DNA from: DYRG01 sp041161065 | GTDB lineage: Bacteria; Pseudomonadota; Gammaproteobacteria; Beggiatoales; Beggiatoaceae | DNA length: 61,352 bases | Direction: 5' to 3' | NCBI GenBank assembly: GCA_041161065.1 | Contig: JBEAVE010000031.1 | Location: forward strand, 1 to 61,352 | Shown: positions 34,603 to 43,450 of the stretch, piece after piece | Position numbering within the stretch: position 1 is the stretch's first letter | Layout of the letters: every line of letters starts with the position of its first letter | The notes under the pieces: generated by a model | Seen by the model: the letters and a program-made list of their open reading frames with translations, nothing else | Database searches by the model: none | Told to the model about the DNA's origin: nothing | Made by a program: the position numbers and the translations under genes

Positions 34603-37386
34603 ATGAGTCAGAAATTTGTTTTTAGTTTTCAAGAAGGCGATGGAAAAAATAAGAAACTGTTGGGAGGAAAAGGCGCGAATTTGTGTGAAATGACGCAGAT
34701 TGGTTTGCGCGTGCCGCCCGGGTTTGTTATTTCAACAGAGGCTTGCTTGAGTTATTTGGGAGATTCTCAACGAAATTTGCCCAATGGCTTATTGGAAGAA
34801 ATTAAAATACACATTGCAAAAATTGAAGAACAAAGTGCTAAACAATTTGGAGGAACTGAAAACCCCTTATTGGTTTCTGTGCGGTCGGGTTCAGCTATGT
34901 CAATGCCGGGAATGATGGATACCATTTTGAACTTAGGTTTAAATGAGCAAACATTGGCGGGTTTGATTAAACAAACGAATAATCCACGCTTTGGTTATGA
35001 TGCGTATCGGCGTTTTATTCAATTGTTTGGAAAAGTGGCGTTGGGCGTGCCTGATGAAAAGTTTGATGTGCATTTTGAGGAAATTAAGAAACGCAGTGGT
35101 GTTAAAAACGATGTTGATTTGAAAGAACAGGATTTGAAAGAGATTAGCCAACGGTTTTTAGAAGTCGTTAAAGAACACACGGGACGACCTTTTCCCAGTG
35201 ACGTATTTGAACAATTAGAAATCGCCGTGAAAGCGGTGTTTAATTCTTGGATGGGTAAGCGAGCAATTGATTACCGCCGTGAATTCAAAATTACTCCCGA
35301 CATTGCGAATGGAACAGCAGTAAATATTGTTGCAATGGTCTTTGGAAATATGGGTAATGATAGTGCAACGGGCGTGGGTTTCACCAGAAATCCGGGGACG
35401 GGCGAAAACTTGATGTATGGCGAATACTTAACTAATGCGCAAGGCGAAGATGTGGTCGCTGGAATTCGCACGCCAAAAGCCGTTTTAGAAATGCAAACTG
35501 AAATGCCAGATTTGTATCGCCAATTGGAAGAACTCCGCAATAAACTTGAAACCCATTATCATGAAGTGCAAGATTTTGAATATACCATTGAAAAAGGTAT
35601 TTTATATTGTTTACAAACCCGCAATGGAAAAATGAATGCGGCGGCGATGGTTCGCACATCGGTTGAAATGGAAAAAGAAGGGTTAATTACCAAAGAACAA
35701 GCCCTTTTAAGAATTAAGCCAGAGGTATTAGAACAATTATTACATCCGCGCCTCGATCCGCATTTCAAAGCGGTTGCCATTGCTCAAGGATTACCTGCTT
35801 CTCCGGGTGCGGCTTCGGGTCAATGTGTATTTGATGCAGACCGTGCAGAATCGTTAGGAAAATCGGGTTTGAAAGTCATTTTAGTGCGCGAAGAAACCAA
35901 ACCCGAAGATATTCACGGTTTCTTTGCATCACAAGGCATTTTAACCAGTCGAGGCGGGAAAACTTCTCACGCCGCCGTCGTCGCCCGCGGCATGGGCAAA
36001 GCCTGCGTGGCGGGCGCAGAAGGTATCCACGTCGACGTAAAAACCCGTCAAGCCATTATCGGTGAAAAGGTTTTGAAAGAGGGCGATGTAATCACCATCG
36101 ACGGAGGAACGGGTCACGTTTTCTTAGGCGAAATTCCAACCGTTGCTCCCGAATTTTCAGAAGAACTTAAAACCCTGTTGAAATGGGCAGATGAAACCGC
36201 TCGTTTGAAAGTCATGGCAAATGCAGACACCCCCGAAGCCGCCCAAAAAGCCAGACAATTCGGTGCAATGGGTATCGGTTTGTGTCGAACAGAAAGAATG
36301 TTTAATGCAACCGATCGCTTGCCTGTGATGGTCGATATGATTTTAGCCAAAACCACCCCAGAAAGATTAGCAGCATTAGACAATTTGCTCCCCATTCAAC
36401 GCGGCGATTTCAAACAAATTTTCAAAACCATGTCGCCTTTTCCCGTTACAGTTCGATTGCTCGATCCGCCTATTCACGAGTTTCTCCCGACCGAACGTGA
36501 ATTAGAGGACGATTTGAGCAACTTGAAAGAATTGCGCAATAATGTTCGAGGGGTTTCTAGCTTAGCAAAAACTTTGCAATTAATTCAAAAGAACGCGCCT
36601 CATTTGAAACCCGCTGCCCCCTTTGACGATGCGAGTGAAATGCTCATTAACTCCGCGATTGCAAAAAAAGAGGATATGCTTGCGAAAGTTCGTGAATTAT
36701 ATGAAGTTAATCCAATGTTAGGACATCGCGGGGTGCGTTTAGGCATGACCTATCCAGAAATCTACACCATGCAAGTTCGAGCGATATTGGAAGCCGCTGC
36801 TGAATGTGTGAAAGAAAACATTGAAGTTCACCCTGAAATTATGGTGCCGCAAGTGTGTACTTCTCAAGAATTATTGCACGTTAAAACTATGGTTGATCAA
36901 GTGCGTGAGGAAGTTGAAACCCAACATAATGTCAAACTTGATTTCAAATTCGGCACAATGATCGAAGTTGTTCGCGCGTGCATGAGAGCCAAACAATTAG
37001 CCGAAGTGGCAGAGTTTTTCTCTTTTGGTACAAACGATTTAACCCAAGCCACTTTCTCATTTTCACGCGAAGATGCAGAAAACAAATTCTTACCCCTTTA
37101 CAATGACATGAAAATCCTTCAAGACAACCCTTTTGAAATCCTCGATGTGAAAGGCGTGGGACAATTAATGGATTTGTCCGTGAAATGGGGTCGTAAAACC
37201 CGCCCAGATTTGAAAGTGGGGATTTGCGGAGAACAAGGTGGACAACCCGATTCTATCCGTTTTTGTCATCATGTAGGTTTAACGTATGTTTCCTGTTCTT
37301 CTCCGCGCGTGCCTGTTGCAAGATTAGCCGCTGCTCACGCGAAGTTGCTCGAAAGTTCTTATCATGTTGATGAACTCTTAGTTTAA
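34603..37386 (+). CDS. ppdK: Pyruvate, phosphate dikinase
   Basis: PPDK interconverts pyruvate + ATP + Pi and phosphoenolpyruvate + AMP + PPi. I chose the ATG at 34603, which has a GGAGG site and begins MSQKFVFSFQEGDGKNKKLL like the family; a longer frame runs back into the previous gene. Of 927 residues, the N-terminal ATP-grasp domain has LLGGKGANLCEMTQIG and VSVRSGSAMSMPGMMDTILN. The swivelling phosphohistidine domain has GGKTSHAAVVARGMG with His456. The C-terminal PEP domain has GICGEQGGQP and FFSFGTNDLTQATFSFSRED. It likely works with the PPi-phosphofructokinase. Confidence 0.97.
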   Translation: MSQKFVFSFQEGDGKNKKLLGGKGANLCEMTQIGLRVPPGFVISTEACLSYLGDSQRNLPNGLLEEIKIHIAKIEEQSAKQFGGTENPLLVSVRSGSAMSMPGMMDTILNLGLNEQTLAGLIKQTNNPRFGYDAYRRFIQLFGKVALGVPDEKFDVHFEEIKKRSGVKNDVDLKEQDLKEISQRFLEVVKEHTGRPFPSDVFEQLEIAVKAVFNSWMGKRAIDYRREFKITPDIANGTAVNIVAMVFGNMGNDSATGVGFTRNPGTGENLMYGEYLTNAQGEDVVAGIRTPKAVLEMQTEMPDLYRQLEELRNKLETHYHEVQDFEYTIEKGILYCLQTRNGKMNAAAMVRTSVEMEKEGLITKEQALLRIKPEVLEQLLHPRLDPHFKAVAIAQGLPASPGAASGQCVFDADRAESLGKSGLKVILVREETKPEDIHGFFASQGILTSRGGKTSHAAVVARGMGKACVAGAEGIHVDVKTRQAIIGEKVLKEGDVITIDGGTGHVFLGEIPTVAPEFSEELKTLLKWADETARLKVMANADTPEAAQKARQFGAMGIGLCRTERMFNATDRLPVMVDMILAKTTPERLAALDNLLPIQRGDFKQIFKTMSPFPVTVRLLDPPIHEFLPTERELEDDLSNLKELRNNVRGVSSLAKTLQLIQKNAPHLKPAAPFDDASEMLINSAIAKKEDMLAKVRELYEVNPMLGHRGVRLGMTYPEIYTMQVRAILEAAAECVKENIEVHPEIMVPQVCTSQELLHVKTMVDQVREEVETQHNVKLDFKFGTMIEVVRACMRAKQLAEVAEFFSFGTNDLTQATFSFSREDAENKFLPLYNDMKILQDNPFEILDVKGVGQLMDLSVKWGRKTRPDLKVGICGEQGGQPDSIRFCHHVGLTYVSCSSPRVPVARLAAAHAKLLESSYHVDELLV

Positions 37387-37403
37387 CTTTTTCAAAGGAG
37401 CAA

Positions 37404-38240
37404 ATGATGCAAATTGTTGATGACTTGCTATATCACGATGATGGCACACCTTATCCTTTTTATGAAACCCCCAATAAAGGCGGTGAATTAGAGCCAGAAT
37501 ATTTGATTATTCATTACACCGCCGGACCTAATGCTAACCACGCTATTAGATGGCTGACAAACCCTCAAGCAAAAGCCTCTGCGCATTTGGTGATTGGGCG
37601 CGACGGAAGCATTACGCAATTAGTACCTTTCAATGAAGTTGCTTGGCACGCAGGTAAAAGCCAATGGCGTAATATTGTCGGTTTGAACAGCCACTCGATT
37701 GGTATTGAATTAGATAATGCAGGTCCATTGCAAAGGGCTGGAAATGACTGGATTTCGTGGTTTGGACAACGCTATTCTTCAAATGAAGTCATTGAAGCTG
37801 TCCACAAAAATCAGAAAACCTCTCAAGGTTGGCATTTGTACACCGCTGAACAAATGGCAGCAGTATTGGAAGTTTCTCTACTTTTGGTCGAGCATTATGG
37901 TTTGAAAGATATTTTGGGTCATGAAGATATTGCTCCCGGACGTAAAACCGATCCGGGTCCGGCATTTCCTATGGAGAGTTTCAAATCCAGAATCTTAGGG
38001 CGTGTTCCTCAACAAACGGTTTCTCATCTTTACAAAACAACCGCTAATCTTAACATTAGAAGTGGACCCGGTTCTGAATTCGCCGTTTTAACAGGCAGTC
38101 CTCTACCTGTTGAAACACGCTTAGAATATCTCCAAGAGAAAGGAAATTGGATTCAAGTTGAAGTGCTAGATGAAGTCAATGGTGTAATGGATTTAGAAGG
38201 CTGGGTTCATTCACGCTATGTTAAGCAAATTTCTGCTTAG
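37404..38240 (+). CDS. N-acetylmuramoyl-L-alanine amidase with C-terminal SH3-like domain
   Basis: A 278-residue type-2 amidase (AmpD/PGRP fold) that cuts the bond between muramic acid and the stem peptide. Zinc residues: His37 (IIHYTAG), a His in GHEDIAPGRKTDPG and the Asp in KTDPG. A bacterial SH3-type domain follows (TTANLNIRSGPGSEFAVL ... EGWVHSRYV). No signal peptide is visible, which suggests a cytosolic role in anhydro-muropeptide recycling or export by another route. Two in-frame ATGs (37404, 37407) are possible. It starts 17 bp after ppdK, behind AAAGGAG. Confidence 0.9.
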   Translation: MMQIVDDLLYHDDGTPYPFYETPNKGGELEPEYLIIHYTAGPNANHAIRWLTNPQAKASAHLVIGRDGSITQLVPFNEVAWHAGKSQWRNIVGLNSHSIGIELDNAGPLQRAGNDWISWFGQRYSSNEVIEAVHKNQKTSQGWHLYTAEQMAAVLEVSLLLVEHYGLKDILGHEDIAPGRKTDPGPAFPMESFKSRILGRVPQQTVSHLYKTTANLNIRSGPGSEFAVLTGSPLPVETRLEYLQEKGNWIQVEVLDEVNGVMDLEGWVHSRYVKQISA

Positions 38241-38262
38241 TTTCTTTTAATGTTCAAATCCG

Positions 38263-38290
38263 TGCCCTCTCGAACAAAGGGGGCATTTTT
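38263..38290 (+). terminator. Rho-independent terminator between amidase and PPTase genes
   Basis: TGCCCTCT (38263-38270) pairs with AGGGGGCA (38278-38285), one G-T, followed by five Ts. The T run ends one base before the next gene's ATG, so the hairpin also covers its ribosome-binding region. Confidence 0.8.
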
Positions 38291-38291
38291 A

Positions 38292-38912
38292 ATGATGAAT
38301 AAAGTCGATATTTTCTTTACCACCTTACCCCCGAATTTTTGCGCTGAATGGCATTTATCAACCTTACCGTTGTTCTTACAAACCAAAATTAAAAAAATCC
38401 GCCATTCACAAACCCAAAAATTAGCCATTTTAAGCAAAGTTTTATTACAAACGGTTCTTCATGATACCTTACAAGCGTTGCAATATTCTGCTTTAGGTCG
38501 TCCTTATTTGAAAAACCAGCCAAATTTTAATCTTTCTCACACCGATCATTGGGTGGTTTGTGCTTTGACGGAGAAAGGAAAAATCGGGATCGATTTGGAG
38601 AAAATTAAAATGCTTAATTATCAAGGTTTGTTAAAACGTTTCTTTAATGCACAAGAACAAGCGTTGTTTCAAACAGAAAAAGGTTTTTTTGAAGGTTGGA
38701 CGCGCAAAGAAGCTATTTTAAAAGCACAAGGTTGTGGTTTGCGGGTTGAATTAAAACAAATTGACGTGAGTAAAAATCCCGTTTTATTGGAACAACCTTA
38801 TTGGTTTTCTCCCGTCTATTTACCTTTTGAAAATAGCGTTTGTCATCTTGCAACTAACTTTCCCGATCCAATCTTTTCTTTACAGGCAATTGAAATACCA
38901 TGTGGATATTAA
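38292..38912 (+). CDS. 4'-phosphopantetheinyl transferase (Sfp/AcpT type)
   Basis: It attaches phosphopantetheine from coenzyme A to carrier-protein serines. The 206 residues show NFNLSHTDHWVVCAL, the metal motif KIGIDLEKIK and the catalytic FFEGWTRKEAILKAQGCGL (W-x-x-KEA), the order expected for the two-subdomain Sfp type. The start is one of two adjacent ATGs (38292, 38295), just after the terminator hairpin. Its 3' end overlaps the acyltransferase gene by 13 bp, so the pair is coupled. The carrier protein served is unknown; no polyketide or peptide synthetase lies in the window. Confidence 0.88.
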   Translation: MMNKVDIFFTTLPPNFCAEWHLSTLPLFLQTKIKKIRHSQTQKLAILSKVLLQTVLHDTLQALQYSALGRPYLKNQPNFNLSHTDHWVVCALTEKGKIGIDLEKIKMLNYQGLLKRFFNAQEQALFQTEKGFFEGWTRKEAILKAQGCGLRVELKQIDVSKNPVLLEQPYWFSPVYLPFENSVCHLATNFPDPIFSLQAIEIPCGY

Positions 38913-39733
38913 AATTATTAGCACACTTACCTTTGTCAATATTATATTTGTTTGCTGATTTAGTTTATTGGATTATTTATTATTTCAAACCTTATCGCAA
39001 GGCAGTTGTTTTAGAGAATTTACGTCGATCATTTCCAAATAAAACCACCGCCGAAATTCAAATAATTGCTCAACAATTTTACCGAAATTTTGCAGACGTT
39101 ACGTTCGAAATTATAAAAACCTATACTATTTCAAAATCTGATTTAATTCAGCGTGTTAAAATAAAAAATCCTGAAATTTTGAATAACTATAAAAACCAGC
39201 CACTTATTTTTATGTCTGCCCATTATTGTAATTGGGAGTGGTTGTTATTAGGTGTTGCAGCACAAATGCCTTTTCCATTAGCGGTGATTTACAAACCTTT
39301 ACATTACAAACCGGGCGATGATTTTATGTTGAAAGTGCGGGCGCGTTTCAATGTTGAACCCATTGCGGTTAAACAAATCTCCCGCGCCTTATTAAAACGC
39401 CGCAATGAAATGTACGCATTATGTTTATTGGCGGATCAATCCCCGACCATTAATGAAAGCAAATATTGGACAACTTTTTTAAATCAAGATAGTGCATTTC
39501 CTTTAGGCATCGAAAGAATTACACAATTGAGCAAAGCAACCATTTTCTATGCGAACATGAAACGCTTAAAACGCGGTTATTATGAAATTTCTTTTGAATT
39601 AATTGACTATGATCCAGCGGAAGAAAATGCGGTTTTATCAAAATACGTTGCAATAATGGAGAAACAAATCACAGAAACCCCCGCAGATTGGTTATGGTCT
39701 TATCGAAAATGGAAATACCCCAAACCCGATTAA
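38900..39733 (+). CDS. LpxL/HtrB-family acyltransferase
   Basis: A 277-residue inner-membrane acyltransferase with an N-terminal hydrophobic helix (about 5-29) and the H-x4-E catalytic motif in SAHYCNWEWLLLG (His near residue 112, Glu four further). Other family blocks: VVLENLRRSFPNKTTAEIQ, VIYKPLHYKPGDDFML and LADQSP with a C-terminal PADWLWSYRKWKYPKP. The family adds secondary acyl chains to lipid A or related lysophospholipids; which substrate applies cannot be read here. The 13-bp overlap with the PPTase gene suggests linked lipid or carrier-protein chemistry, reminiscent of aryl-polyene/lipid clusters, but no other genes of such a cluster are present. Confidence 0.85.
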   Translation: MWILKLLAHLPLSILYLFADLVYWIIYYFKPYRKAVVLENLRRSFPNKTTAEIQIIAQQFYRNFADVTFEIIKTYTISKSDLIQRVKIKNPEILNNYKNQPLIFMSAHYCNWEWLLLGVAAQMPFPLAVIYKPLHYKPGDDFMLKVRARFNVEPIAVKQISRALLKRRNEMYALCLLADQSPTINESKYWTTFLNQDSAFPLGIERITQLSKATIFYANMKRLKRGYYEISFELIDYDPAEENAVLSKYVAIMEKQITETPADWLWSYRKWKYPKPD

Positions 39734-39844
39734 CCGTCAATCTGTTTAATTTAACCTTTTGTCTAATGATTTCTCGCATTTTCTTTAATTGTGCGTTAGA
39801 CTTTTTATACTTCATTTCTTTTCCTCACTTTAGGAGAAATTGCT

Positions 39845-40774
39845 ATGCAAATGCGATACATTCAAAAAATTTCTACAGTTGCTATCGCCGGTCTTTTGGG
39901 CTTTGGGGTTGGACAGGTTCTCGCCGCCGCGCCCGCTGCTCTCAAATTATCGACGGACAGACCTGTCATTACGATGTTGCCCGGTGATGGGGGAGCGGTT
40001 GTGCGCCTTTCGTCACTCGATGCGATGGGAAATCCCGCCACACTCCTTCAAGATCAAACGGTTAGCGTTACGAGTGGTGGCGTTTTTAGTAACAGTACGA
40101 AAAGCGCGGTATTTCCCAAAGGACTTTCAACCGTGAGCTTTCCCGTTGGGGGTGGCGCGGGGGCTTTTAAACCTACCAATTTGGGAATTGGTACGTTGCA
40201 AGCCGCTTTTGCCAGCCCTAATTCCATGCAATCCAATACATTAGAAATCCAAGTTACCAACGGTCAAACCGCCATTGAAGATGCTGATATTCCACCGCTA
40301 GAAATGAGCCCGTCCTTTGAATTCAAACCAGACATGAATCTAAAAATTCGCGGCGGTTTCTCAATCAACGGCGGCAAACGCTGGGCTTACGGAAAGGCAA
40401 AACGCGGCGACCGAATTAACGCCAGATTTAGAATCATGACTAACCCGCTGCACCAAAACAAACCGGGTAAATTCTTTGCTGTTTTGAATATCAAGTTCCC
40501 CGGACAACCCGAGACATGGTTTGATTTGGGCACATGGCAGCCTTGGACATTCGGTGATTTAGCGGGTTTAGGCGGTTGGGGCGGTTCTGGGCGCGTCGGA
40601 CACACTTTCGCGGAATTGCCTTCTGAACTGGAATTGCTCGACTTTGATGATGACACGCAAAACGGTTTCTTCCAACAATTCCCACCCGGAACAAAATTCA
40701 CGGTTGCTTGTGGTTATGTTTTAACTGGTGGTAATCAATGGTTCTTAGGCGCACTTCCTTTAGATATTGATTAA
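39845..40774 (+). CDS. Exported protein of unknown function with Ig-like N-terminal part
   Basis: A 309-residue protein with a signal peptide (hydrophobic about 10-26, AGLLGFGVGQVLAAA). The first half is a beta-sandwich-like region (VITMLPGDGGAVVRLSSLDA; NPATLLQDQTVSVTSGGVFS; LEIQVTNGQTAIED). The second half is Gly/Trp-rich (INGGKRWAYGKAKRGDRINA; WFDLGTWQPWTFGDLAGLGG). I do not recognise the family. Two in-frame ATGs (39845, 39851) follow an AGGAG site. It is monocistronic, with a strong terminator, and is followed by the convergent yhhQ gene. Codons are GC-rich and regular, so it may be abundant. Confidence 0.75.
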   Translation: MQMRYIQKISTVAIAGLLGFGVGQVLAAAPAALKLSTDRPVITMLPGDGGAVVRLSSLDAMGNPATLLQDQTVSVTSGGVFSNSTKSAVFPKGLSTVSFPVGGGAGAFKPTNLGIGTLQAAFASPNSMQSNTLEIQVTNGQTAIEDADIPPLEMSPSFEFKPDMNLKIRGGFSINGGKRWAYGKAKRGDRINARFRIMTNPLHQNKPGKFFAVLNIKFPGQPETWFDLGTWQPWTFGDLAGLGGWGGSGRVGHTFAELPSELELLDFDDDTQNGFFQQFPPGTKFTVACGYVLTGGNQWFLGALPLDID

Positions 40775-40791
40775 TCTCTTTTGAACAACTT

Positions 40792-40827
40792 AAAGGCACG
40801 CTCTTCAAAAGAGTTCGTGCCTTTTTT
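40792..40827 (+). terminator. Strong rho-independent terminator after the exported protein gene
   Basis: AAAGGCACG (40792-40800) pairs with CGTGCCTTT (40816-40824). An inner CTCTT/AAGAG stem extends the hairpin. A run of T follows. The reverse yhhQ gene ends just beyond, so it may serve both strands. Confidence 0.92.
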
Positions 40828-40840
40828 ATGCGCAATTGAT

Positions 40841-41614
40841 TTAAGCCAACGCGGGTTTATATTCCCAACGACGCGCTAAATAAATAAAGGGCGTATCAAA
40901 TGCTGCGACAATTACCCGTAACCAATAAGTCCCTAAAATATAAGTAAAAAATACGGTCGAAAAAGGCAGTGGATTATCCGCCAATACTATCCACGCTAAC
41001 ACCGAAAATACCGTGTTATCAATAAAAGCAGAAATCATTGTTGAACCATTATTTCTTATCCATAATTGGTGAGGAAATTTGCTCATTAAGAAATCGTACA
41101 TTAACACGTCGTGATGCTGACTAATCAAATACGCAAACATACTTGCAATAAAGAACGTCAATTGCGGCGTAAATAAGGCTTTCATATGTTCTTGATAAGG
41201 TAAATTCCACGCCATTGCTTCGCCTGCTTGTTCGGGAGTTAAAGGCGCGTATCCTAAGGTTAATAACATAAGAACGGTGAACAATAGAAAGCTAATAAAT
41301 CCAATCCACACGCCGCGTTGGGCTGCTCGTTTTCCAAATTTCTCAGAAAGCACGTCTGTGGCTAAATAAGTTGATGAAAATAAAATCGTTCCGAGCGCAA
41401 CTGGGTCTGGATAAAAAGGAAATTGAACGGCTTTAAGCACTTGAATATTTGCACCAATAACTGCGATTGCAATATAAGCGTACAAACCGCCTTCGCCAAA
41501 ATAACGATGCAATAATACAATTGCGCCAAAACAAACCATGATTTCAACGGGTAAAATCCACGCATTGGGCAACGCATTTAACCAACTAATTAACTGTTCA
41601 GGTGAAAACACCAA
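40841..41614 (-). CDS. yhhQ: Queuosine precursor transporter (YhhQ/VUT family)
   Basis: A 257-residue integral membrane protein of the vitamin-uptake-transporter-like family that imports preQ0/preQ1 for queuosine tRNA modification. Family features: multiple hydrophobic spans, SSTYLATDVLSEKFGKRAAQ, QHHDVLMYDFLMSKFPHQLW and the conserved STMISAFIDNTVFSVLAW. The protein is longer than E. coli YhhQ (221) because of an insertion around GYAPLTPEQAGEAMAWNLPY. It is divergent from dapF across about 150 bp and convergent with the exported-protein gene. Confidence 0.9.
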   Translation of the reverse strand: MVFSPEQLISWLNALPNAWILPVEIMVCFGAIVLLHRYFGEGGLYAYIAIAVIGANIQVLKAVQFPFYPDPVALGTILFSSTYLATDVLSEKFGKRAAQRGVWIGFISFLLFTVLMLLTLGYAPLTPEQAGEAMAWNLPYQEHMKALFTPQLTFFIASMFAYLISQHHDVLMYDFLMSKFPHQLWIRNNGSTMISAFIDNTVFSVLAWIVLADNPLPFSTVFFTYILGTYWLRVIVAAFDTPFIYLARRWEYKPALA

Positions 41615-41768
41615 GATTTCTCCTCTTAAAAAACGGGCGATTATCGCACATTTGGCGGATTACCAACACGCAGGATCTTTACAGTTAAGAAAGTTTTTAC
41701 AAACGCGCTGTAACTTATTATATAATCACCCAATTTTGACGAGTAATTTCGACGAGGACAACAACGCA

Positions 41769-42608
41769 ATGGCGATAAAATACCGTTTTGTGAAAATGCA
41801 CGGATTAGGAAATGATTTTATCGTGTTAGATGCAATCAGACAATCCATTGATTTTACTAAAATAAATTTACCCCAATTAGCAGATCGACGGTTTGGTGTG
41901 GGTTGCGATCAGATTTTGGTGGTGGAAAAGTCGTTTGAGGCGGCGGTGGATTTTAACTATCGGATTTTTAACGCAGATGGCAGCGAAGTTGAGCAATGTG
42001 GGAATGGCGCGCGGTGTTTTGCACGCTTTGTGCTTGACGAGGGTTTGACGCAAAAACGCGATTTAGTGGTGTCGACAAAATCAGGCTTAATTCGCTTATT
42101 TGTTGAAAATAATGGAGAAATTCGCGTTAATATGGGACTGCCGAGATTTCAATTGGCAGAGATTCCGTTTCTTGCGCCTGCATTCTCGACGCACTATGTG
42201 ATTGATGTGTGTGAAAAAGATGTCACGATTGGGGTGGTGTCGATGGGAAATCCCCACGCAGTTTTAAGGGTTGAATCGGTTGAAGACGCACCTGTTGCGC
42301 ATTGGGGAAAAATCCTCGAAAGACACCCCAGATTTCCGAATCGCGTGAATGTGGGTTTTATGGAAGTGGTTGATTTACATCATATAAAACTGAGGGTTTT
42401 CGAACGGGGCGCGGGTGAAACGTGGGCGTGCGGAACGGGGGCGTGCGCGGCGGCGGTGATCGGGCGGCGATGGGGTTTGTTGGGCGACGAGGTGAATGTC
42501 AGTTTAACAGGTGGGGATTTGCTCATTCGCTGGGAAAATCAAGAAGATGCACCCGTGTGGATGATCGGCACGGCAACGCGAGTATTTGAAGGTTCTTTTG
42601 ACATATAA
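41769..42608 (+). CDS. dapF: Diaminopimelate epimerase
   Basis: DapF converts LL- to meso-diaminopimelate for lysine and peptidoglycan synthesis. I chose the ATG at 41769 (MAIKYRFVKMHGLGNDFIVL) behind a GAGG site; the frame stays open far upstream through the divergent yhhQ start but is unsupported. The 279 residues include the catalytic Cys77 in EVEQCGNGARCFARF and the second catalytic Cys in GETWACGTGACAAAV. SMGNPHAV is also conserved. DUF484 follows by 17 bp, the standard dapF-DUF484 gammaproteobacterial order, but xerC, which normally comes next, is missing. Confidence 0.96.
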   Translation: MAIKYRFVKMHGLGNDFIVLDAIRQSIDFTKINLPQLADRRFGVGCDQILVVEKSFEAAVDFNYRIFNADGSEVEQCGNGARCFARFVLDEGLTQKRDLVVSTKSGLIRLFVENNGEIRVNMGLPRFQLAEIPFLAPAFSTHYVIDVCEKDVTIGVVSMGNPHAVLRVESVEDAPVAHWGKILERHPRFPNRVNVGFMEVVDLHHIKLRVFERGAGETWACGTGACAAAVIGRRWGLLGDEVNVSLTGGDLLIRWENQEDAPVWMIGTATRVFEGSFDI

Positions 42609-42625
42609 ATAGGGTTGATATAATT

Positions 42626-43339
42626 ATGATGAATACGATTAGAAATGTGTCTATGGACGAATTAGATTATAAAATTCAAGGACTTTCAGAGCAAACGGTG
42701 GCGGAATATTTGCGTCGTCACCCTGAATTTTTCATGCGCAACGAATCGTTATTAACCAAAGTGCGGATTCCACACCCGAGCGGCAATGCGGTGTCGTTAA
42801 TTGAGCGGCAATTGACGGTGATGCGCGAGGAAAATCAACAATTACAACGCCAATTAGAAAACTTAATTATCGCCGCCAAACGCAATGAAACCCTCTTAAA
42901 ACAAATTCAGCGCACAGTCAATGCGTTGTTAAGCACTGAAAATATTGATCATTTTTTTGAGATTCTCTACGATCAAATCGCCAAAAACTTTCACACTGAT
43001 GCCGTCACCGTGCGCTTATTTTCAGGCGTTGATCGGATTTCTCATCGTCCCGAATTTGAGGATTATGATGCGCAGGTCTTTGCATTATTTGAGCGGGTGC
43101 TGGGCGCGAATCACCCCGTGTGTGGGCGACTTTCCAATGGACAAGCCCTTTATTTGTTCCCCGATGATCAGATTGGATCGGCGGTTTTAATTCCACTGGG
43201 TTTGCCTGAACCGCACGGAATTTTGGCGATGGGAAGTGCTGATGTGGCGCGCTTTTTCAACGGCATGAGCACCGATTTGCTGGCGTATTTGGGCGAACAA
43301 ATCAGCCGAATCCTAAGATTGTGGCAACAATCTCGCTAA
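42626..43339 (+). CDS. DUF484 (GAF-like) family protein
   Basis: A 237-residue cytoplasmic protein of the DUF484 family (E. coli YigA type). N-terminal VAEYLRRHPEFFMRNESLL and SLIERQLTVMREENQQLQRQ lead into a coiled-coil helix (about 65-100), then a GAF-like domain (LFSGVDRISHRPEFEDYDAQ; GSAVLIPLGLPEPHGILAMG). The function is unknown; its fixed position after dapF and before xerC links it loosely to cell-wall or chromosome processes. Repeat copy 3 starts 10 bp after its stop, where xerC would be expected. Confidence 0.9.
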   Translation: MMNTIRNVSMDELDYKIQGLSEQTVAEYLRRHPEFFMRNESLLTKVRIPHPSGNAVSLIERQLTVMREENQQLQRQLENLIIAAKRNETLLKQIQRTVNALLSTENIDHFFEILYDQIAKNFHTDAVTVRLFSGVDRISHRPEFEDYDAQVFALFERVLGANHPVCGRLSNGQALYLFPDDQIGSAVLIPLGLPEPHGILAMGSADVARFFNGMSTDLLAYLGEQISRILRLWQQSR

Positions 43340-43348
43340 AAGTTTGGG

Positions 43349-43442
43349 GATAGAGATCAAAAGCAAGAAATAATTTTGCCGGTTTTGGGTTTATTTTCAG
43401 TCAATTATAGATTTAATTAACATCTCAATTTAATCACTACCC
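43349..43442. repeat. Intergenic palindromic repeat, copy 3 of 6
   Basis: The left end is weaker (GATAGAGATCAA) and the right end reads TTTAATCACTACC. The core is AAATAATTTTGCC, then GGGTTTATTTTCAG, then ATTATAGATTTAA. It lies between two convergent genes, in the same orientation as copy 1. Confidence 0.85.
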
Positions 43443-43450
43443 CTTTTCTT

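Noticed and set aside
41538..41768. N-terminal extension of dapF by 77 codons
   Set aside because: It crosses the start of the divergent yhhQ gene; the ATG at 41769 has a ribosome site and matches the family start.
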